In this document: piece by piece, positions 35,201-43,424 of the stretch
Numbering within the stretch: the first letter of the stretch is position 1
Layout: each line of letters begins with the position of its first letter
Notes under the pieces: model-generated
Told to the model about the DNA's origin: nothing
Database searches by the model: none
What the model saw: the letters and a program-made list of their open reading frames with translations, nothing else
Program-made: the position numbers and the translations under genes
Assembly: GCF_000763945.1 (NCBI RefSeq)
Contig: NZ_JQFJ01000005.1
Location: forward strand, 62,001 to 126,000
Reading direction: 5' to 3'
Source of the DNA: Sphingopyxis sp. MWB1
GTDB lineage: Bacteria > Pseudomonadota > Alphaproteobacteria > Sphingomonadales > Sphingomonadaceae
DNA: 64,000 bases

Positions 35201-37369
35201 ATGAACGTCGAAAGCAAATGCCCCTTTTCAGGGACCGAGGTCCGTTCCTTTTGGGGACGGCAAAATCGCGACTGGTGGCCCGACACGCTCGACCTTTCGG
35301 TTTTGCAGAGCGGCAGCCGCTCGATCGACCCGATGGGGGCCGATTTTGACTATGCCCAGGCTTTCAAGTCGCTGGACTATGCCGCGCTGAAAGCTGACAT
35401 CAAGGCGCTGATGACCGACAGCCAGGATTGGTGGCCTGCCGATTATGGGCATTATGGCCCCTTTTTCATCCGCATGGCATGGCACGCAGCAGGCACCTAT
35501 CGCACCGGCGACGGGCGCGGTGGTTCGTCGAGCGGACAGCAGCGTTTCGCGCCGCTGAACTCATGGCCCGACAATGGCAATCTCGACAAGGCGCGGCGCC
35601 TTTTATGGCCGATCAAGCAGAAATATGGCGACAAGATCAGCTGGGCCGATTTGTTCATCCTGACCGGCAATGTCGCGATTGAATCGATGGGCGGCCCGGT
35701 GCTGGGTTTCGGTGGCGGCCGCAAGGACGTTTATGAGCCCGAAACCGTCTATTGGGGCACCGAGGAGCTGTGGGTCGACCAGGGCGTCGAAACGCGCATC
35801 ATTCCCGATGAGGGCAAGGCGCTCGAAAATCCGCTCGCCGCGATCCAGATGGGGCTGATCTATGTCAATCCCGAAGGGCCGGGCGGCAACCCCGACCCGC
35901 TGCAATCGGCACGCGACATGAAGGAAACCTTCGCGCGCATGGCGATGAATGACGAGGAAACCGTCGCCTTGACTGCGGGCGGCCACGCCTTTGGCAAATG
36001 CCATGGCGCAAAGCCGGCGGAGAATTTCGGCTCCGGCCCCGAAGCGTCGGCGCTGGAACTGATGGGTTTCGGCTGGCTGACCGACAAGGATGAGATCGGC
36101 CATGGCCATATCACCACATCGGGGCTGGAAGGAAGCTGGACCCCCAATCCGACCCAATGGGGCGGCGACTATTTCCGCCTGCTCTTCAAATATGACTATG
36201 AGCTGGTGAAGAGCCCCGCGGGCGCGCAGCAGTGGCAGCCCGTCAATCCTGATCCCGAGGATATGGCCCCCGACGCGCGCGATCCGTCGAAAAAAGTGCC
36301 GACGATGATGACCACCGCCGACATGGCGCTGAAGATGGACCCCGATTATCGCAAGATTTCGGAACGCTTCCGCGACGATCAGGCGGCGCTCGACGATGCC
36401 TTTGCCCGCGCCTGGTTCAAGCTGACCCACCGCGACATGGGACCCAAGGTCCGCTACCTCGGTCCCGAAGTGCCCGATGAAGTGATGATCTGGCAGGACC
36501 CCGTTCCCGCGGGAAGCAAGCCGTCGGACAGCGCGGTCGCCGATTACAAGGCGAAGGTGCTCGACAGCGGCCTCACCGTTGCGGAACTGGTCAAGGCAGC
36601 CTGGGCCTCGGCCTCCACCTATCGCAATTCGGACCATCGCGGCGGCGCCAATGGCGGGCGCGTCCGGCTGGCGCCCCAAAAGGACTGGGCGGTCAATGAT
36701 CCGGCTGAACTCGCCAAGGTGCTGGGCAAGCTCGATACGCTGCGCGGGGACCTGTCGATGGCCGACGCCATCGTTCTTGCCGGGGCGGCGGCAATTGAAA
36801 AGGCGGCTAAGGCGGGCGGCTATGATGTCAGCATCGCCATATCGACCGGGCGCGGCGACGCGAGCGAGGCCGATACCGACGCCGAAAGCTTTGAGCCGCT
36901 GGAACCCTTTGCCGATGGTTTCCGCAATTACCTCAAGACCAAGGCACAGGTGAAGACCGAGGAAATGCTGGTGGACCGGGCCGACCTGCTGGGCCTCACC
37001 ATCCCCGAAATGACCGCGCTTCTGGGCGGGATGCGGGTGCTGGGCGCGGTCACCGGGAACAAGGATCATGGCGTCCTGACCGACCGGCCGGGCACATTGT
37101 CGAACGATTTCTTCGTCAACCTGCTCGACATGGGCACCGAATGGAAGGTGGTCGATGAAAGCGGCGATGAGGAATTTCTCGGCACCTGCCGCAAGACCGG
37201 CGAAAAGAAATGGCATGCCACGCGCACCGACCTGGTCTTTGGCGCCAATTCGCAGCTTCGCGCCATTTCCGAAGTCTTTGCCGAAAGCAGCGGCGCACAG
37301 CGCTTTGTCGACACCTTCGTCCGCGCCTGGACCAAGGTGATGGACGCCGACCGCTTCGATCTCGCCTGA
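35201..37369 (+). CDS. katG: Catalase-peroxidase
   Basis: 722 residues, normal KatG length. The distal haem pocket R91-x-x-W94-H95 ([11 protein letters not shown]) and proximal-side motif [12 protein letters not shown] are intact, and the duplicated C-terminal half (about 400-722) is present. It removes hydrogen peroxide and has a peroxidase activity. GGGAGAGACTGA precedes ATG 35201. Convergent with the ECF41 gene, with a strong terminator between. Confidence 0.97.
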   Translation: MNVESKCPFSGTEVRSFWGRQNRDWWPDTLDLSVLQSGSRSIDPMGADFDYAQAFKSLDYAALKADIKALMTDSQDWWPADYGHYGPFFIRMAWHAAGTYRTGDGRGGSSSGQQRFAPLNSWPDNGNLDKARRLLWPIKQKYGDKISWADLFILTGNVAIESMGGPVLGFGGGRKDVYEPETVYWGTEELWVDQGVETRIIPDEGKALENPLAAIQMGLIYVNPEGPGGNPDPLQSARDMKETFARMAMNDEETVALTAGGHAFGKCHGAKPAENFGSGPEASALELMGFGWLTDKDEIGHGHITTSGLEGSWTPNPTQWGGDYFRLLFKYDYELVKSPAGAQQWQPVNPDPEDMAPDARDPSKKVPTMMTTADMALKMDPDYRKISERFRDDQAALDDAFARAWFKLTHRDMGPKVRYLGPEVPDEVMIWQDPVPAGSKPSDSAVADYKAKVLDSGLTVAELVKAAWASASTYRNSDHRGGANGGRVRLAPQKDWAVNDPAELAKVLGKLDTLRGDLSMADAIVLAGAAAIEKAAKAGGYDVSIAISTGRGDASEADTDAESFEPLEPFADGFRNYLKTKAQVKTEEMLVDRADLLGLTIPEMTALLGGMRVLGAVTGNKDHGVLTDRPGTLSNDFFVNLLDMGTEWKVVDESGDEEFLGTCRKTGEKKWHATRTDLVFGANSQLRAISEVFAESSGAQRFVDTFVRAWTKVMDADRFDLA

Positions 37370-37376
37370 CGCCATA

Positions 37377-37417
37377 GCCCCCTTGCGCGCGATCTTGCCG
37401 TTCGCGAGGGGGCTTTT
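37377..37417 (+). terminator. Intrinsic terminator after katG
   Basis: GCCCCCT (37377-37383) pairs with AGGGGGC (37407-37413) and is followed by TTTT. It lies 7 bp after the katG stop. Confidence 0.75.
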
Positions 37418-37514
37418 CCGCCCTGTTGGCGGGCTCCCCGGCCCGTCCCCGGCGTGACATGGACCGGGGGCGGGCCGCTTTATTTGCGCGGGCGGCCCAT
37501 GCCCCGGCGCCACG

Positions 37515-38393
37515 CTAATGCAAATGTTTCAGCTTGTCGGGATTACGCATCACATAGATAGCGACCACCCGCCCTTCCTCTATATCGAGCGCGGTGGTCT
37601 GCAATTCGCCATCGGCCTCTCTGGTGACAAAGCCCGGCAAGCCGTTGATCAGCCCCATATGCAGCAGGGTCGAGGGATATTTGCGGAGCAGCACGGCGAT
37701 GCTGCGCTGCACCTTCAGCACCAGCTTCTTGCCCAGCACGGGCACCACGGCCGCCGAACGCTTGCCGCCACCATCGGACCAGAGGCCGACATCATCGGCG
37801 AGCATCGCGCCCAGCAATTCGGTATCGCCGCTGCGCGATGCCTCGAAAAAGGCGCGGGCGATATCCAGCCCCCGCTGCTTTTCGAGCCGGTAGCGCGGGC
37901 GGGCTTCGCGGACATGCGCGCGGGCGCGCGACGCAAGTTGCCGCGCTGCCGCCGCGTCGCGCCCGATCGTCGCCGCCACTTCGTCAAAACCCACCCCGAA
38001 CACATCGTGGAGGAGGAAGGCCGCGCGCTCCAGGGGGGAGAGCCGTTCGAGCGCGAGCATCAGTGGCAAGGTGACGTCGGCTTCCTCCTCCACCGCCGCC
38101 CCGTCCTCGACCATCGGGTCGGGCAGCCACGGACCGATATAGGTCTCGCGCCGCACCCGCGCCGATTTCAGCTGGTCAAGGCACAGGCGGGTGACGGTGC
38201 GCCGCAGATAGGCGGCGGGAACATCGACCGCCGCGCGGTCGGCAGACAGCCAGCGCAAAAAGGCCTCCTGCACCACATCCTCCGCATCGGCGACCGAACC
38301 CAGCATGCGATAGGCGAGGCGGGTCAGCATCGGGCGCAGCGGATCGAAGCTGTCCGCCGCATCAACGCCATCCCCCCGCGCGCGCTCCATCAT
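37515..38393 (-). CDS. ECF41-type RNA polymerase sigma factor with SnoaL-like C-terminal domain
   Basis: 292 residues. Sigma-2 (about 17-85, DAEDVVQEAFLRWL), the GPWLPDP linker, sigma-4 (about 115-165, LSPLERAAFLLHDVFG) and a C-terminal SnoaL-like extension with DGGGK (207-211) and NPDKL near the end. Those two motifs mark group ECF41, in which the extension works as a built-in regulator instead of an anti-sigma factor. The start overlaps the stop of the AhpD-like gene by 1 bp. The pair shares the promoter at 38878-38904, which matches the ECF41 consensus, so autoregulation is expected. Confidence 0.93.
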   Translation of the reverse strand: MMERARGDGVDAADSFDPLRPMLTRLAYRMLGSVADAEDVVQEAFLRWLSADRAAVDVPAAYLRRTVTRLCLDQLKSARVRRETYIGPWLPDPMVEDGAAVEEEADVTLPLMLALERLSPLERAAFLLHDVFGVGFDEVAATIGRDAAAARQLASRARAHVREARPRYRLEKQRGLDIARAFFEASRSGDTELLGAMLADDVGLWSDGGGKRSAAVVPVLGKKLVLKVQRSIAVLLRKYPSTLLHMGLINGLPGFVTREADGELQTTALDIEEGRVVAIYVMRNPDKLKHLH

Positions 38394-38848
38394 CAAGCCG
38401 CCTTGGCCGCGGGCATGTCATACCAAAGGCCAAAGGCCGCAACGAGGCGGTTCCAGCCGTTGATGATATTGATCAACATGGTGAGCGCCACCTGCTCCTG
38501 CGGTGTGAAATGGGCGTCGAGGTCGGCCTTTGCCGCGCTCTGTGTGTGGCCTTGCGACAGCCGGGTCAAGGCATCGGTCCAGGCGAGCGCCGCGCGCTCG
38601 CGCGGGGTAAAGACCGGCGCCTCGCGCCACGCGGCGAGCAGATAGAGGCGCTGTTCGCTTTCGCCATGTGCGTGCGCGTCGATACTGTGCATGTTGATGC
38701 AATTGGCGCAGCCATTGATTTGCGACGCGCGGATCTTCACCAGTTCGGCGAGGCTCTTTTCGAGCCCCTGCTCGGCGGCATCGGCTGCCGCTTTCCATTG
38801 CTGCATCAGCGCGGGGGCGGCGGCGAAAGGGTCCATCTTCTCGGTCAT
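38393..38848 (-). CDS. Carboxymuconolactone decarboxylase/AhpD-like protein, ECF41 partner
   Basis: 151 residues. The redox motif C-A-N-C in NGCANCINMHS, with the typical histidine, is that of AhpD-like peroxidase-related proteins. ECF41 sigma factors are regularly encoded beside such a COE-type gene and drive its transcription. Of three consecutive ATG codons (38854, 38851, 38848), the last has AGGAGA at 7 bases and is chosen. First gene of the two-gene operon. Confidence 0.88.
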   Translation of the reverse strand: MTEKMDPFAAAPALMQQWKAAADAAEQGLEKSLAELVKIRASQINGCANCINMHSIDAHAHGESEQRLYLLAAWREAPVFTPRERAALAWTDALTRLSQGHTQSAAKADLDAHFTPQEQVALTMLINIINGWNRLVAAFGLWYDMPAAKAA

Positions 38849-38877
38849 CATCATTCTCCTGCAAGGGATGCGACAAT

Positions 38878-38904
38878 GACGAGCCAGCGATGGCGGATGT
38901 GACA
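38878..38904 (-). promoter_or_regulatory. ECF41-type promoter, TGTCACA-N16-CGTC
   Basis: On the minus strand TGTCACA (38898-38904) is followed by exactly 16 bp and CGTC (38878-38881). As recalled from work on this sigma group, TGTCACA-N16-CGTC is the ECF41 target consensus. It lies 30 bp before the AhpD-like start. Confidence 0.8.
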
Positions 38905-38939
38905 TGAGCGTCAAAATATTTCGTTATGGCGCGGGAATG

Positions 38940-38958
38940 GAGTAGCTTTGCTCTACTC
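38940..38958 (+). promoter_or_regulatory. Leader hairpin before DoxX
   Basis: GAGTAG-CTTTGCT-CTACTC forms a 6-bp stem in the 5' leader, just before the GGGGAGGACGGGG ribosome-binding site of DoxX. Possible mRNA control element; function unknown. Confidence 0.3.
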
Positions 38959-38981
38959 ATTCACCGGGGAGGACGGGGCTT

Positions 38982-39389
38982 ATGATGAATTTCTTCGCGC
39001 GTTATCAGGAGCAAAGCTATGCGTTGCTCCGCATCGTCGCAGGATTGCTGTTCCTGGCACATGGCATTCACAAATTCTGCGATTTTCCTGCCGATTTTCC
39101 TTATCCGCTCACCAGCATGCTTGTCGGCGCGGGCGCCATTGAACTGGTTGCCGGCGGGATGATTGCACTCGGCCTGCTCACCCGCCCTGCCGCCTTTATC
39201 GCCAGCGGCATGTCGGCGGTGGGCTATTGGACGGTGCACGGCATGGCCAGCCCCTTCCCCATTGCGAATGGCGGGGAGACCATCGCGCTTTACGCCTTCA
39301 TCTTCCTGTTCATCGCCGCGCGCGGCGCCGGGATCTGGAGCATCGACGCGCTGTGGCAGGACGATAAGGACGCACCGCCCGCGGCCTGA
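38982..39389 (+). CDS. DoxX family membrane protein
   Basis: 135 residues with four membrane segments. The N-terminal segment ALLRIVAGLLFLAHGIHKF and ALGLLTRPAAFIASGMSAVGYW are typical of DoxX/SURF4-related proteins, which are linked to redox and thiol stress in bacteria. ATG 38982 and ATG 38985 are equally likely; the ribosome-binding site favours the first. Divergent from the AhpD/ECF41 operon. Its own promoter must lie in the 80-bp gap beside the ECF41 promoter. Confidence 0.85.
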   Translation: MMNFFARYQEQSYALLRIVAGLLFLAHGIHKFCDFPADFPYPLTSMLVGAGAIELVAGGMIALGLLTRPAAFIASGMSAVGYWTVHGMASPFPIANGGETIALYAFIFLFIAARGAGIWSIDALWQDDKDAPPAA

Positions 39390-39395
39390 AGAAAA

Positions 39396-39422
39396 GGGCG
39401 GCCTCTTTTCGAAAGGCCGCCC
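39396..39422. terminator. Bidirectional terminator between DoxX and DUF6607
   Basis: GGGCGGCC (39396-39403) pairs with GGCCGCCC (39415-39422) around TCTTTTCGAAA. It serves the two convergent genes. Confidence 0.65.
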
Positions 39423-39466
39423 AGTTACAGGCTTCACGCAGGTGAAGAGAAGCGCGCGGCGCTGTA

Positions 39467-40438
39467 TCAAAGCGCGCGCGTATGGGTCTCGATCAGCTTC
39501 GTCGCCTCGGCAATCGCCTTGGCGGTGCTCATCTTTCCATCCTGAATTTCATCAGCAATGGTCAGCAGCCGCCCGCTGATCACCGTGCCGGTTTCGGCCT
39601 TTTCCTCGATGGCAATGCCGCCCTTGGTCGCCGCGACCCGGTCCCAGGCCGCGCGCACCGCCGCCCAATAATCCTTTGTCGCGGCCCAATAATCATCGGC
39701 GGCCTTCACATCATAATCGTCAAAGCGCGTATAGCTGTTGAGGACATATTCCTGGACGATGGGGACGAGCTTTCCGTCCTTCGACGCCATTTTCATATTG
39801 TCCTGCCAGTGAATCCAGCCGTCGGGGCCATTCTGGTGGCGGTTGATCGCATAATAGCGGTCGTAAACCGGGTTGCGCACGGCATCGCGGCGGGCGAGCG
39901 GGCGCCAGGTCCAATTGGAGCGCCAGCGGCGAATGCCGCCTTGCGTTTCAAACTGGCCCCAGCCGCCATAGCGGGGGCTGTCGTCAACCTGCCACACCGT
40001 CTGCGACCAGCGGCCGGTGCGCATCCGTTCAGGCACATCCTCCCACTCCCAGCGATTGGTGTCGGCATAGACGAGCAGGCGTTCGGGCTCATATTCCCAA
40101 TCCTGCCGCCAATGTTTGATGATGTGCGTCTTTCCTTCATGTTCGATGACGAGCAGATGCTGCAGCACAATCTTGCGGCCACTATCCTCGATCACCCGCA
40201 CCACTTCATGCCCGCCCGATGTCTTGGCGGCGAGCGGCGTATAATCGCCTGCCCAGCGCGTCGTTTCCTGCATATCGAACCGCACCTTGTAATTGCCCGC
40301 CATCGCCAGAATGTCGGCGCGGTCCTGCTCGAAATTGGCCGCAGCCTGTTCGGCGGCAATGGGTGGGTGCGCGCTGGCGGCAACGGGCAGCGCGGCGGAG
40401 ACGAACAGCGCGGCGGCAAGGCTTTTCACATAATCCAT
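39467..40438 (-). CDS. DUF6607 family protein, secreted
   Basis: 323 residues. A signal peptide (AALFVSAALPVAASA) precedes a Trp- and Tyr-rich domain (NRWEWEDVPERMRTGRW, YDRYYAINRHQNGPDGWIHW). The family is unstudied and is often found beside TonB-dependent receptors, as here, 20 bp downstream of the haem-type receptor. It may bind or handle the receptor's ligand; that is inference. ATG 40438 fits the signal peptide; the frame is open upstream to 40684 within the receptor gene. Confidence 0.78.
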   Translation of the reverse strand: MDYVKSLAAALFVSAALPVAASAHPPIAAEQAAANFEQDRADILAMAGNYKVRFDMQETTRWAGDYTPLAAKTSGGHEVVRVIEDSGRKIVLQHLLVIEHEGKTHIIKHWRQDWEYEPERLLVYADTNRWEWEDVPERMRTGRWSQTVWQVDDSPRYGGWGQFETQGGIRRWRSNWTWRPLARRDAVRNPVYDRYYAINRHQNGPDGWIHWQDNMKMASKDGKLVPIVQEYVLNSYTRFDDYDVKAADDYWAATKDYWAAVRAAWDRVAATKGGIAIEEKAETGTVISGRLLTIADEIQDGKMSTAKAIAEATKLIETHTRAL

Positions 40439-40458
40439 AAGGGCAGTCCTTTGTCGGT

Positions 40459-42702
40459 TCAGAAACGATAGCTCAGCGACGCGCTCGCATTGCGGCCCGG
40501 CTGGGTAAAAGCGTCGGTGATGGTGGAGGCGGCGGACAGGCCGCGGACATCGCTCCACCAGCTGTATTTCGTATCGAGAATATTGAAGACACCGGCGCGC
40601 AGGCTCAGCCCTTCGGCCAGCCGGACAAAGGCGGTGGCATCCAATATGGTAAAACCATCGGGGCGATAGCAGGCCGGGGTGCACAGCCCCTCGGTGCGTG
40701 ACGCTTCCTTGCGCGCGCTGTGGGTCATGATGATCTGCCCGCCGAAGCGCCCGCTTTGCGGCTCGCGATAGCCGACGCCCACGACCAGCTTGAGCGGATC
40801 GACGGTCGAAAGCGGCACGCGCGACCCGTCGGGCAAAATCTCGTCGCCCTTGGCATAGGAAAGGGCGAGCGTCGTATACAGGCCGGACGACGCTCGCCCC
40901 TCGAACCGCGCTTCGGCGCCTTTGACGCGGGCACGGTCGAGATTGATGAATTGATAGACGGCAGGGTCGGCGGGCGTGAAGCTGCCGTCCACCACTTCCT
41001 GGCTGATAAAATCCGTGTAGCGCGCCGAAAAGGCGGTGAGGTCAAGGCCGATATGGTCGCCCGAAAAGCGCAGCCCCCCTTCAAGGCTTTCACTGCGTTC
41101 GGGCTTCAGGTCGGGATTGGGACGCGAAGTATAGCCAAAGGCCAGATTTTCGAAAAACTGGTTCACCTGCCCCGGCTCGGGCGCCTTGAACCCGGTCGCA
41201 TAATTGGCGAAAATCCGCACGCTGTCGGTGATCTTGAGCAGCGCGCCAAATTTGGGAGACACGCGCGATCCGTCCTGGCTGGCGCCCGAAAATTCGGGCA
41301 GCAGCGGATCATCCTGCGGCGACAGATCGTAAAAATCGAAGCGCAGCGCGGGATGGAGGATCAGCCGGCCACCCGCAGCACTGATTTCATCGCCCGCGAA
41401 CAATCCGCCGCGCGTGAAGTCGGTTTCGGGAAAGGCGCGCGTCGGAAAGGTTTCGCCAAAGGGCGGGACGGTACCATCGCGCAGGCCGCGCTGGCGCGTC
41501 TTGCTGATGTCGCCGCCAAAGACGAGCCGGTGGGCGATGGCGCCGGCCGCAAAATCGGCGCGCGCATCGGCGGACAGGCCGAACACGCGATTTTCAAATG
41601 TGTTGAGGCGGGTGCGGTCGGCGGAGGGCGTGCGATCCTCTTCGGTATATTGGCGATCCTCGCCATCCTGCCAGTAAAGCGCGACGCGGGCGAAATCGAT
41701 CACCCCCTCGCCTTCCCAGCTCCAGTCGAGCGACACGCGCTTGCGCTCCCCGCTGTCCCAGGCTTCGAGCCGGTCGACCGAGGCGCCGAAACTGCCCGGC
41801 CCCACGCCGGTCAGGCCATTGGTGTAAAGACCGGTATCCAGATATTCGCCCGTCAAGCGAAGCTTGTGGCCATTGGCCGGATCATAGACGAGACGCGCCA
41901 GCGCGGCGTTTGAATGACCGTCCTGAGGGTTGGGCCGGGTGCGCGCCGATCCGGTGCCGCCAACCCTCCCCTGATTGCCCAGCTCCTTCCAGTCGCGGTG
42001 CGTATAGGCGGCCATCCCCGACCAGTCGCCGCTTTGCCCGGCCAATATGGCGGTGCCGCCCACTTCCTCGTCGGCGCTGGCATAGGCGGCGCGGGCAAGC
42101 CCGCCGACATTGCGCCCATCTTTCAGAAAATCGACCGGATCGGCGGTGATAAAGCTCACCGCGCCCGCCAGCCCGTCGCTGCCATAGAGCGCCGAGGATG
42201 GCCCGCGCAAAATCTCCACCGATTTGATGAGGCCCAGATCGACATAGTCGCCCCGCCCCGCCGCCTGCGCGCCAAAGGCAAAGCCGTCGGGGACGCGCAC
42301 GCCATCGACCTGGATCAGCACGCGATTGCCGCCGATCCCGCGAATGTTGAAACTGTCATTGCCCGCGCGGCCCGTCGATCCCAGCGCGGCGCCAAAGCGC
42401 GCAGGCTGGCGCTGAACGCTGACCCCCGGCTCGAAACGGACGAGGTCGCGAATATCGGTCACCAGCTCATCGGCCATTTGTTCGGCGCTGATCACCGAGA
42501 CGGTGACAGGCAGATCCTCGGCCCGCGTCGGCGTGCGGGTGGCGGTGACGACAATCTGGTTTTTGCGCGCAAGCCAATAGGCGCCGTCATTATCCTGTGC
42601 CCAGGCCCTTTGTTCCCCCGCGACCCCCGCGCCAAGCGCCAGCGCACCGAGGACAAGCCGCGAGGCCGAAGCGGCGCCGAAGGACGAAATGCGACCGGTC
42701 AA
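40459..42702 (-). CDS. TonB-dependent receptor, haem/haemoglobin type
   Basis: 747 residues. Signal region ends near RAWAQDN; TonB box candidate is NQIVVTATRT, then plug with RFEPGVSVQRQ and FNIRGIGGNRVLIQVDGVRVPD, and a barrel ending SASLSYRF. Style is that of the TonB-dependent haemoglobin/transferrin/lactoferrin receptor group. TTG 42702 is chosen because AAGGGGAAG lies 4 bases upstream; a GTG start at 42759 would place the Fur-type box inside the gene. It is paired with DUF6607. Ligand not proven. Confidence 0.85.
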   Translation of the reverse strand: MTGRISSFGAASASRLVLGALALGAGVAGEQRAWAQDNDGAYWLARKNQIVVTATRTPTRAEDLPVTVSVISAEQMADELVTDIRDLVRFEPGVSVQRQPARFGAALGSTGRAGNDSFNIRGIGGNRVLIQVDGVRVPDGFAFGAQAAGRGDYVDLGLIKSVEILRGPSSALYGSDGLAGAVSFITADPVDFLKDGRNVGGLARAAYASADEEVGGTAILAGQSGDWSGMAAYTHRDWKELGNQGRVGGTGSARTRPNPQDGHSNAALARLVYDPANGHKLRLTGEYLDTGLYTNGLTGVGPGSFGASVDRLEAWDSGERKRVSLDWSWEGEGVIDFARVALYWQDGEDRQYTEEDRTPSADRTRLNTFENRVFGLSADARADFAAGAIAHRLVFGGDISKTRQRGLRDGTVPPFGETFPTRAFPETDFTRGGLFAGDEISAAGGRLILHPALRFDFYDLSPQDDPLLPEFSGASQDGSRVSPKFGALLKITDSVRIFANYATGFKAPEPGQVNQFFENLAFGYTSRPNPDLKPERSESLEGGLRFSGDHIGLDLTAFSARYTDFISQEVVDGSFTPADPAVYQFINLDRARVKGAEARFEGRASSGLYTTLALSYAKGDEILPDGSRVPLSTVDPLKLVVGVGYREPQSGRFGGQIIMTHSARKEASRTEGLCTPACYRPDGFTILDATAFVRLAEGLSLRAGVFNILDTKYSWWSDVRGLSAASTITDAFTQPGRNASASLSYRF

Positions 42703-42721
42703 TATTCTTCCCCTTTTTGAG

Positions 42722-42740
42722 ATTGCGATTGATTCGCAAT
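42722..42740. promoter_or_regulatory. Fur-type operator before the haem-type receptor
   Basis: ATTGCGA-TTGAT-TCGCAAT, perfect 7-bp arms. The core shares TGATT(T/C)GCA with the exbB operator at 18394, so one iron regulator probably controls both loci. It lies 20 bp upstream of the TTG start. Confidence 0.6.
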
Positions 42741-42782
42741 AGCGTGTCCTTAGGGGCACCGAAATCAGGGGTCAAGATTTTT

Positions 42783-42801
42783 GATAATAGGAATCATTCT
42801 T
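42783..42801. promoter_or_regulatory. Second Fur-box-like site upstream of the receptor
   Basis: Matches the classical 19-bp Fur box consensus at 13 of 19 positions by eye. It is 80 bp upstream of the receptor start, near a TTGACC -35 candidate. Confidence 0.4.
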
Positions 42802-42863
42802 AATAATGTCGCAAAAGTGAGAAGCGCGAGCGGCCCCCCTATCTGCGGGCAGCGCTTCCGGGC

Positions 42864-43382
42864 TCAGTTCAGAAAATCGAGAACATCCACCTGCCCCTCT
42901 GCGGGGCGCGCAATCACGCTCAACGAGCCATCGGTTTCCAGCACAACCGCGGCCACCTCCGCCGTCCGCGCAATCCCCTGTCCGCGGATCGCCGAATAGA
43001 CCTCGGCCCGCGTCACCCGCTCATCGCGCAGGGCGTCGGCACAGATTTCGCCGTCGCGCATCAACAGCCGGGGTTTGGCGCGGGTGATCTGCTGGACAAA
43101 ATCCGAGTGGATCGACAATTTCGCGACGAGCCATTGCAGCAGCGCGAGCATAGCAAAGGCGAGCGCCCCTTCGGCAAAGGCGATATCGCCCGACAGCAGC
43201 ACGGTCGAAAGGGTGGAGCCGAGCGCCACCGTCACGACCAGATCAAAGGCGTTGAGCTTTGACAAGGCGCGCTTTCCCGCCGCGCGCAGGATCAGGATGA
43301 GTGCGGTATAAGCTGTGATCGAGATAACCACGACGCGCAGCAGCCCGAAAAGATTGTCATAGAACATGGGAAAGCAACGCAT
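42864..43382 (-). CDS. DUF421 membrane protein (YetF-like)
   Basis: 172 residues. Two to three N-terminal membrane helices with RAAGKRALSKLNAFDLVVTVALGS, followed by the soluble DUF421 domain (LLMRDGEICADALRDERV and the C-terminal VDVLDFLN). Homologues are membrane proteins of unclear function linked to stress and envelope. The ATG 43382 start has no close ribosome-binding site of its own but overlaps the stop of a 4-codon ORF that has one. An internal ATG 43367 (MFYDNL) is an alternative. Confidence 0.85.
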   Translation of the reverse strand: MRCFPMFYDNLFGLLRVVVISITAYTALILILRAAGKRALSKLNAFDLVVTVALGSTLSTVLLSGDIAFAEGALAFAMLALLQWLVAKLSIHSDFVQQITRAKPRLLMRDGEICADALRDERVTRAEVYSAIRGQGIARTAEVAAVVLETDGSLSVIARPAEGQVDVLDFLN

Positions 43383-43396
43383 CAGCGCCGCCGCAT
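43382..43396 (-). promoter_or_regulatory. Four-codon leader micro-ORF (MRRR) coupled to DUF421
   Basis: ATG CGG CGG CGC TGA (43396-43382) is preceded by AAGGAGG (43401-43407), and its stop overlaps the DUF421 ATG as TGATG. The strong ribosome-binding site therefore serves this mini-ORF, with re-initiation on DUF421. The run of Arg codons could slow ribosomes. Chance remains possible. Confidence 0.35.
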
Positions 43397-43424
43397 GTTG
43401 CCTCCTTGGAGGGAGCGCGACACT

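Noticed and set aside
35603..37513. 636-codon open frame opposite katG
   Set aside because: Antisense shadow of a complete katG.
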